From: Asterias rubens
Lineage: Eukaryota; Echinodermata; Asteroidea; Forcipulatida; Asteriidae
Assembly (NCBI RefSeq): GCF_902459465.1
Contig: NW_022985706.1
Coordinates: 62,001 to 126,000 of the forward strand
DNA: 64,000 nucleotides
Direction of reading: 5' to 3'
A program made the translations under genes and the position numbers. The notes under the pieces are model-generated. The model did no database searches. It worked only from the letters and a program-made list of their open reading frames with translations, and was not told the DNA's origin. Positions 59,218-64,000 of the stretch are shown piece by piece; position 1 is the stretch's first letter, and every line of letters begins with the position of its first letter.

Positions 59218-59520
59218 AGCCGTCCTCCCGAGGTAGATCCCGGAGATGGCTTCCCAACTAAGAATCTCCATAGGTCTCTGTTCCTTGCTAGGTGTCCTGC
59301 TGCTGCCACAGATGGTATGTCAGCCTCTTCACAGAAGTGCTTGATATCTTCCAGCCATCATTTCCCTGCTGGTCTTCCTCTGGGTCTGTTTCCTGCAATG
59401 TGGCCTTCTAGAAGTATTTTGGGTGTATCGGCCATTGCCCTTTCTGTTCACATGCCCAACATACATGAGTTTAGTTTTCCTAATATACGGGTATACTCGT
59501 TCCATTAACAATAGTCAGAA
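59184..59520 (-). mobile_element. 3' end of a non-LTR retrotransposon (degenerate)
   Basis: The minus strand, with at least one frame change and an in-frame stop, reads the C-terminal reverse transcriptase tail common to RTE/CR1-like elements: LMYVGHVNRKG, then ILLEGHIAGNRPRGRPAGK, then WLEDIKHFCEEADIPSVAAA and LARNRDLWRFLVG. It ends in a (TGA/ATG)n microsatellite (plus 59184-59218), as is typical of RTE 3' tails. It is a 5'-truncated dead copy. Confidence 0.75.
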
Positions 59521-59955
59521 CTGAGTCACGTATATGCAAATTGTAAAGTTTGCACTCGAGTTCAAGTCAGATCTAGGTCCAATGTCTCGATCAATGCACT
59601 TTAACAAGTATCATCATATAGCAAGCCCCAACGTGAACCCACCACGCAGGGAGCTGGAAGTCCAAAGGTGGACTAGCAAGTAGATACGGTCAAGATAACA
59701 GTAGGTTGAAAGTCATGTGAAAGTCAGCTGAATGTAGTGTGTACTTGTTGAGGAAACAGAAAACAACTGTCTTGTGATTCAAAATATGACACATAATCTG
59801 AGTTTAAAATCCATTTTGTTATACTATTTTTATGAGGCTAACATGCAAACGGGTATCCCTCACCTTCAAGTGGCAGTCCATAGACTTTTGGTGGTGTTAG
59901 GTAAACTTTCTTAACCTTTTTTAAAGCTGCGATGAATGAAACGCAAAGCTCACTT

Positions 59956-60181
59956 TGGGTGCGTTTGATAAAGCTTCCCTGGGTCGACCTCGCGGTGCTC
60001 ACTCGGGTGAGCCCCTGACAAGAGCTAATCGAACGGTAACACTCGCCCTCTCGTGGTGACGGCATGCACCTCGGGTCACCCCCAAATGACCCACTCCACT
60101 GACCCGGGTGAGCCCCTGGAATGACGTCAAAGCTATTCGAACGTACCGGGGTAGACCCAGGGAAGCTAAACGAACGCACCC
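59956..60181. mobile_element. MITE family B copy
   Basis: Inverted relative to the copy at 1791: gggtgcgtttgataaagctt at left and gaagctaaacgaacgcaccc at right. It lies 250 bp upstream of the dispanin B start codon. Confidence 0.85.
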
Positions 60182-60431
60182 AATATGATTTTATTGTTTG
60201 GTTTTGAAAACCCCAAAATAGCAGCACCACGAGTTTCGTTTCATTTGTGTATGCAATCTTTAGATAAAATAAATAGGGAATTTGGTTGGCCTTTGGTCTC
60301 GATATTTGATATCATAATTTACGACTATGAAGACTTGTGTGCAACAGCTTTGAACCCCCGTGGTCTTTGTATACACTTCACGGTATAACAAACATTCTAT
60401 TCTACAAGGCAGTTCTGGTATTTACAGCAAA

Positions 60432-63400
60432 ATGGATGACGATATGAAAACAGGCAAGTTTGTTTTTGTTTTGTGTCCCAGAAGGGCGTACTGGTAACGA
60501 AACGCAGCCTGTGTAAGATAGCATAAAGTAATTCATGTGTAACATTGTGTTTCAAGAAAACGGGATGTGAAAGTTTGAGCGGGTTTCTGACATTATATGA
60601 AGGTATTATTCACGATGGATAATACAGTGGCGTAATTCTAGCAAAACCAATTTTATTACTTATGGCCTTTCGTGACTGAAAGGGTACCCTCTACGAGCAT
60701 GGCATTTTTGGTATACCCCCCTCGTTCCCCTTCCCCATCCCCTCCCCGTCTCCAACCCCATCCCTTTCCCCGTCAACTGTGGGAGGACGGCTCTGGAGAG
60801 AGGTGCTGGTCACAAAGGCCCAATTTTACATGGCCGCTTAAGCACAACAAATGCTAAGCACAACGTGCTTACCAAAATAAGGTTACCAGCCTAACTAGCA
60901 TCTCACATTATACCAGCTATATAAGTCTGGTATCCTGCTCATTTCTGCTTAGCAGAAGTTTCACAATAGTTTCTCTGGCTTAACCTCGCAATCAATAACT
61001 GGCGATTTATTATAATTTCTAAATCATTTGCTTATGTATAGGCCTAACGTATGTTACAATTATACACTTTGTTCTCTTTTTTGTGTATGTTTTGTTGTAC
61101 ATGCAAAGAAACAATATCATTTTGAAGGCAATTGTTTCCAAAGACTTTGTGAAATCTTAGCATTTGTCAATAATTATTTGTTACAGATTTGGTGGAGAAT
61201 GCTGTAGGAGTTAACATTGACGAGCCACCACCACCACCGTACAATGTAAGTAGATTTCGACCAATGAGCTTCATACACAGAAAGATCATCGTTATAACAG
61301 ATTTCCAATTGATGTTTTCTTAGCACGCAGTGAAAGCATGAGCGAGCCCCACACTCTAAAACTCGGTCTCGGGAAGTCTAAACCCGCCGTTTCTGGGTTA
61401 ATCTCACCCGGAGAATGGTTAAGCAATAGGATACTGACTCAGATTCTGAGTCAACTTGACACAGACCCGGGTCATGTTGGTCATGTTGGTCATGATGGAC
61501 ATGTTGGTCATGTTGGTCAAATATAACCGTATGTCATGTTGACCCCCCCCCCCCCCAAATGGCACAGGCCCCAAGAGATCCAGATCCAGATCCAGCGAGG
61601 TCAGTTCTGACCCGAAAGAGTTTAGAGTGCAAGGTCAGTTTTGTAATGGACTTTACTTCCCCGCAAATGAGAGTTCTTATTATGGAAGTCAAGAAAGATA
61701 ATTGCAAAAAAGGGCTCCATAGATGAGGCTTGAACATGCATGTTTAATACTCTTAGTAACTCTTGGCCAATGACAAGTCTTCTTTTACCTTTGACCTCTC
61801 AGTGACGTCAATGTTATAAATGTGACGTCATAAGCAAGGAGTATGTAAATACAACATTTCGTGAATGTTGTATAATGATTTAGATTTTTTGTTTGTAAAA
61901 CCATTACCAACTTGTCGCCCCCCACAAACATCCACAAAATAAAATGCTTTTGAAAGAGTGTCTGTCTTTTTGTGATAAGCTCACTTAACAGAGTCTATAG
62001 TAGGAGGTGTGTTATGCCTCCCTTGTGGAATTTCTTTTTGTATTTTAGTCTTTGAATATCTTGTATTTTGTATTTGTACTTAAATAAATATTTTTATATC
62101 CTAATGTTTTTCTGTAATTTTCTGTAAAAATAGTATATTATTTTCTTATGCTCTGTAATTTAAAACGCAATTCAGCCTCTGGCTGCCAAGTTTGGATGTT
62201 TTTAATAAACCAATAATAACAAATAATATTTAAATTTTTGTTTCTGTTAGTTTGCGTCACCCCCTGCAGGCGAGCATGGACAGCAGTTGCCACCCGCTTT
62301 TACAGAACAGGTAAAATGAAATGTCATTTTAAAAGGGATTGTCTTTATTTTGACTGTGGCCGAATTGTTTGTATTAAACTTCTACTCTAAAATGTTATGT
62401 TTGATGCACATCCAATAACTGAACGAGCGCAAAACAGATGGTGAAATTGAAACAAGAAGAAAATGATCAGTATTTAGATATGGGATGAAAACCCCAAAGG
62501 GAGACCCGACAACCCACCAAGCAGTCAGGTATAGGGACTGCTGAAAGCCCAATCCACCTGCTAGGCTCGAGTCTGAGATAAAAATGGTACAGAGACTTAT
62601 TGTTCAAGACGGTTTCAAGAAATTACATACATTAAGCATAGTGAAAAAATATGGCTCCTTGAATTTTAGCCAAATCCTGCACTCCACTGAGATTTTACGC
62701 TGGTTTCACACAAAGATGTTCATAATAGTGTTAGGTACCAATTTGTACATAATAATTAAAATTTTGTGAACTTTTTTTCCTCAGCCAAATGTCGGAGGCA
62801 TGTACCCGGACCAATCTCCCAGTATTCTACAAAATCCAACTTTGCAAGTAAGTTTACATTCCCTTAATTGCACTTATGGGGTCAGACTTGACCGCATTCC
62901 GGGTCAAAGGGGGCCTTGACCCTTAGCTGGGTCAGTGTGACTACCCTAAGGTCCGATACACCCCCGATCTGCACATAGGGTGGGTTTGAGTCGCTAAGGG
63001 TTAGGGTAAAGGTACCGGAACACCGGGGAGTAGAAACATTATTGGTGTCAGGAATCAAGATTTTGTTCGTCTTCTTTTTTTTGTTATACTTTATTGGTTT
63101 CTAATTTCTTACGTAATTTAGGCGCAACCGACGACAGCAGCAGTCTTTGCTCACGAGGAATGCTTCGCAGAATGTGTTCGTTTCTGTTGGTGCCGCCCTC
63201 TTGGTTGGCTGGCAAAGGAAGAGCTTACACGGGTTGGTAGATTACCTTACTTTTAGAAAGATGTAAAAAAGTTCATAATTGTTCTGGTATTTTGATGTTG
63301 TCGCGTACTTTTTGTCGTTTACGTATGGTTATTTATGTGTACGTACATAATTTTAACTTGTACGTTCGTATGTATATGAATTATATACGTGCATGGCAGT

Positions 63401-63882
63401 TATCGTGTGTGTACAAATGGTTCGTCTTGTACGTACATATTATCATGTCAGATTTTTTTTATCGTGTATGTACATAGGAATGTTTGTGTAGGTTTCCGTA
63501 CATGATTTCAATCGCATCTTGTACGTACTCTATATGTAAATGCTGTACATACATGAAAATTAAAGTGTACGCACATGTCTCTATCTTGTACCAAATGTTA
63601 TAGTGTACGTACATTTTATTTAAATATTGGACGTACATGGAAATTATAGTGCATGTACGTGGTCATTATCGTGTACGTACTATGAATGAAATCATCTTAC
63701 TAATGGTGGTCTTTCTATTTTCCCTGCAGGCCCGATCTCTGTATATGGCAGGGGACTACGATGGCGCACAAGCTGCAGCAAGGTGCGCTAATGCATGGAG
63801 TGTGGCTGGTCTGATATCTGGTATCATCTTATGTGCTGGTATAGGGGTTGGAACTTATTTCCTCGTCACCAACCTTTACTAA
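60432..63882 (+). CDS. CD225/dispanin-type membrane protein B (PPxY-containing)
   Basis: Six exons: 60432-60453, 61187-61245, 62251-62310, 62785-62847, 63122-63232 and 63730-63882, phases 1,0,0,0,0; 155 residues. The N-terminus MDDDMKTD resembles that of gene A (MDADAMKE). A cytosolic Pro-rich part follows, with PPPPPYN at about 21-27 (a PPxY-type WW-domain ligand) and MYPDQSP. The CD225 core comes next: CVRFCWCRPLGWLAKEELTR (about 86-105; FCWC replaces the usual FCC), the loop ARSLYMAGDYDGAQAAARCA with the family's GDY..A signature, and a transmembrane helix at about 128-151 (WSVAGLISGIILCAGIGVGT...). It ends VTNLY. Intron 1 has a GC donor (G|GCAAGT), required by phase. Same orientation, 3.7 kb from gene A. 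Likely a tail-exposed membrane trafficking protein; the function is inference from the superfamily. Confidence 0.88.
60815..60975. repeat. MITE family D copy in dispanin B intron 1
   Basis: Opens ggcccaattttacatggccg plus cttaagcac and closes atttctgcttagcagaagtt. It includes gtgcttaccaaaataaggtt and accagcctaactagc. Confidence 0.7.
61478..61526 (+). repeat. 9-bp minisatellite (gtcatgttg)n
   Basis: About five units of gtcatgttg with variants (gtcatgatg, gacatgttg), followed 15 nt later by a poly-C run. In dispanin B intron 2. Confidence 0.9.
63290..63700 (+). repeat. GTACGTAC-rich degenerate minisatellite
   Basis: Recurring pieces of the form tgtacgtacat / cgtgtacgtac spaced about 30-40 bp, separated by gaaaattatagtg-like linkers. 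It fills most of dispanin B intron 5 and ends about 30 nt before the exon 6 acceptor. Confidence 0.85.
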
Positions 63883-63887
63883 TAATG

Positions 63888-64000
63888 GGGAACTTTGTGG
63901 GACGCTTGGTGGCAGCAGACGTACAAGGTGAAATCCATTAGTCTCGGTAATGTGCGCATGCTCAAAACTACATGGAAATTTATCTGGTAAGTCTGCTGCC
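63888..64000. mobile_element. MITE family H copy, cut by the window end
   Basis: ggggaactttgtgggacgct then tggtggcagcagacgtacaa; the right arm (ggtaagtctgctgcc) is cut off. It starts 5 nt after the dispanin B stop codon, so it must form the start of that 3' UTR. Confidence 0.85.

Noticed and set aside
59069-59257. Poly-Asp frame on the minus strand
   Set aside because: It is translation of the (ATC)n microsatellite at the retrotransposon 3' end.

Overview
The window is eukaryotic nuclear DNA from an animal with intron-rich genes. Exons are short and bounded by GT-AG sites, introns run from a few hundred bases to several kilobases, and most non-coding sequence is made of short palindromic non-autonomous DNA transposons (MITEs) plus tRNA-derived SINEs. 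The gene set (mitochondrial 3-ketoacyl-CoA thiolase, peroxisomal membrane protein 4, a Golgi carbohydrate sulfotransferase, CD225/dispanin proteins, a VWC-domain protein) fits a deuterostome marine invertebrate. The repeat families look like those of echinoderms, most likely a sea star. That taxonomic call is inference from protein and repeat character, not from a marker gene.

Layout, left to right. (1) 1-2705, plus strand: 3' end of a gene with two near-identical tandem VWC exons and a last exon coding an acidic, helix-rich tail. (2) 4818-13713, plus: three-exon gene for a ~2146-residue, mostly disordered, probably nuclear protein, with a single 6.2-kb last exon; intron 1 holds a ~107-bp satellite. 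(3) 16224-28499, minus: complete nine-exon ACAA2-type thiolase (396 residues), all splice phases agreeing. (4) 32203-41373, minus: three-coding-exon carbohydrate sulfotransferase of the CHST8-14 type (400 residues). (5) 47138-49765, minus: complete four-exon PXMP4 (207 residues). (6) 50754-50939, plus: a possible orphan first exon. (7) 53940-56722 and 60432-63882, plus: two neighbouring CD225/dispanin-type membrane protein genes (190 and 155 residues), likely diverged tandem paralogues; the second uses a GC-AG intron.

Repeats dominate the rest. A ~390-bp palindromic MITE with TTAA at both ends occurs about 19 times, and three copies end within ~25 nt of exon boundaries. At least ten further palindromic families, several minisatellite arrays (107, 118, 165, 40, 130 and 23 bp periods), one nested hAT-like insertion, a 3' fragment of a non-LTR retrotransposon, and a recurrent hairpin followed by GAAACG that resembles part of a hammerhead ribozyme core are present.

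The genes are not an operon or a pathway cluster. The thiolase (mitochondrial beta-oxidation) and PXMP4 (peroxisome membrane) are both lipid-organelle housekeeping genes, but nothing in the sequence links their control. No prokaryotic features, CRISPR array, rRNA or intact tRNA gene was seen. Exon coordinates were derived by hand from splice consensus, frame and phase; UTR limits are not determined.
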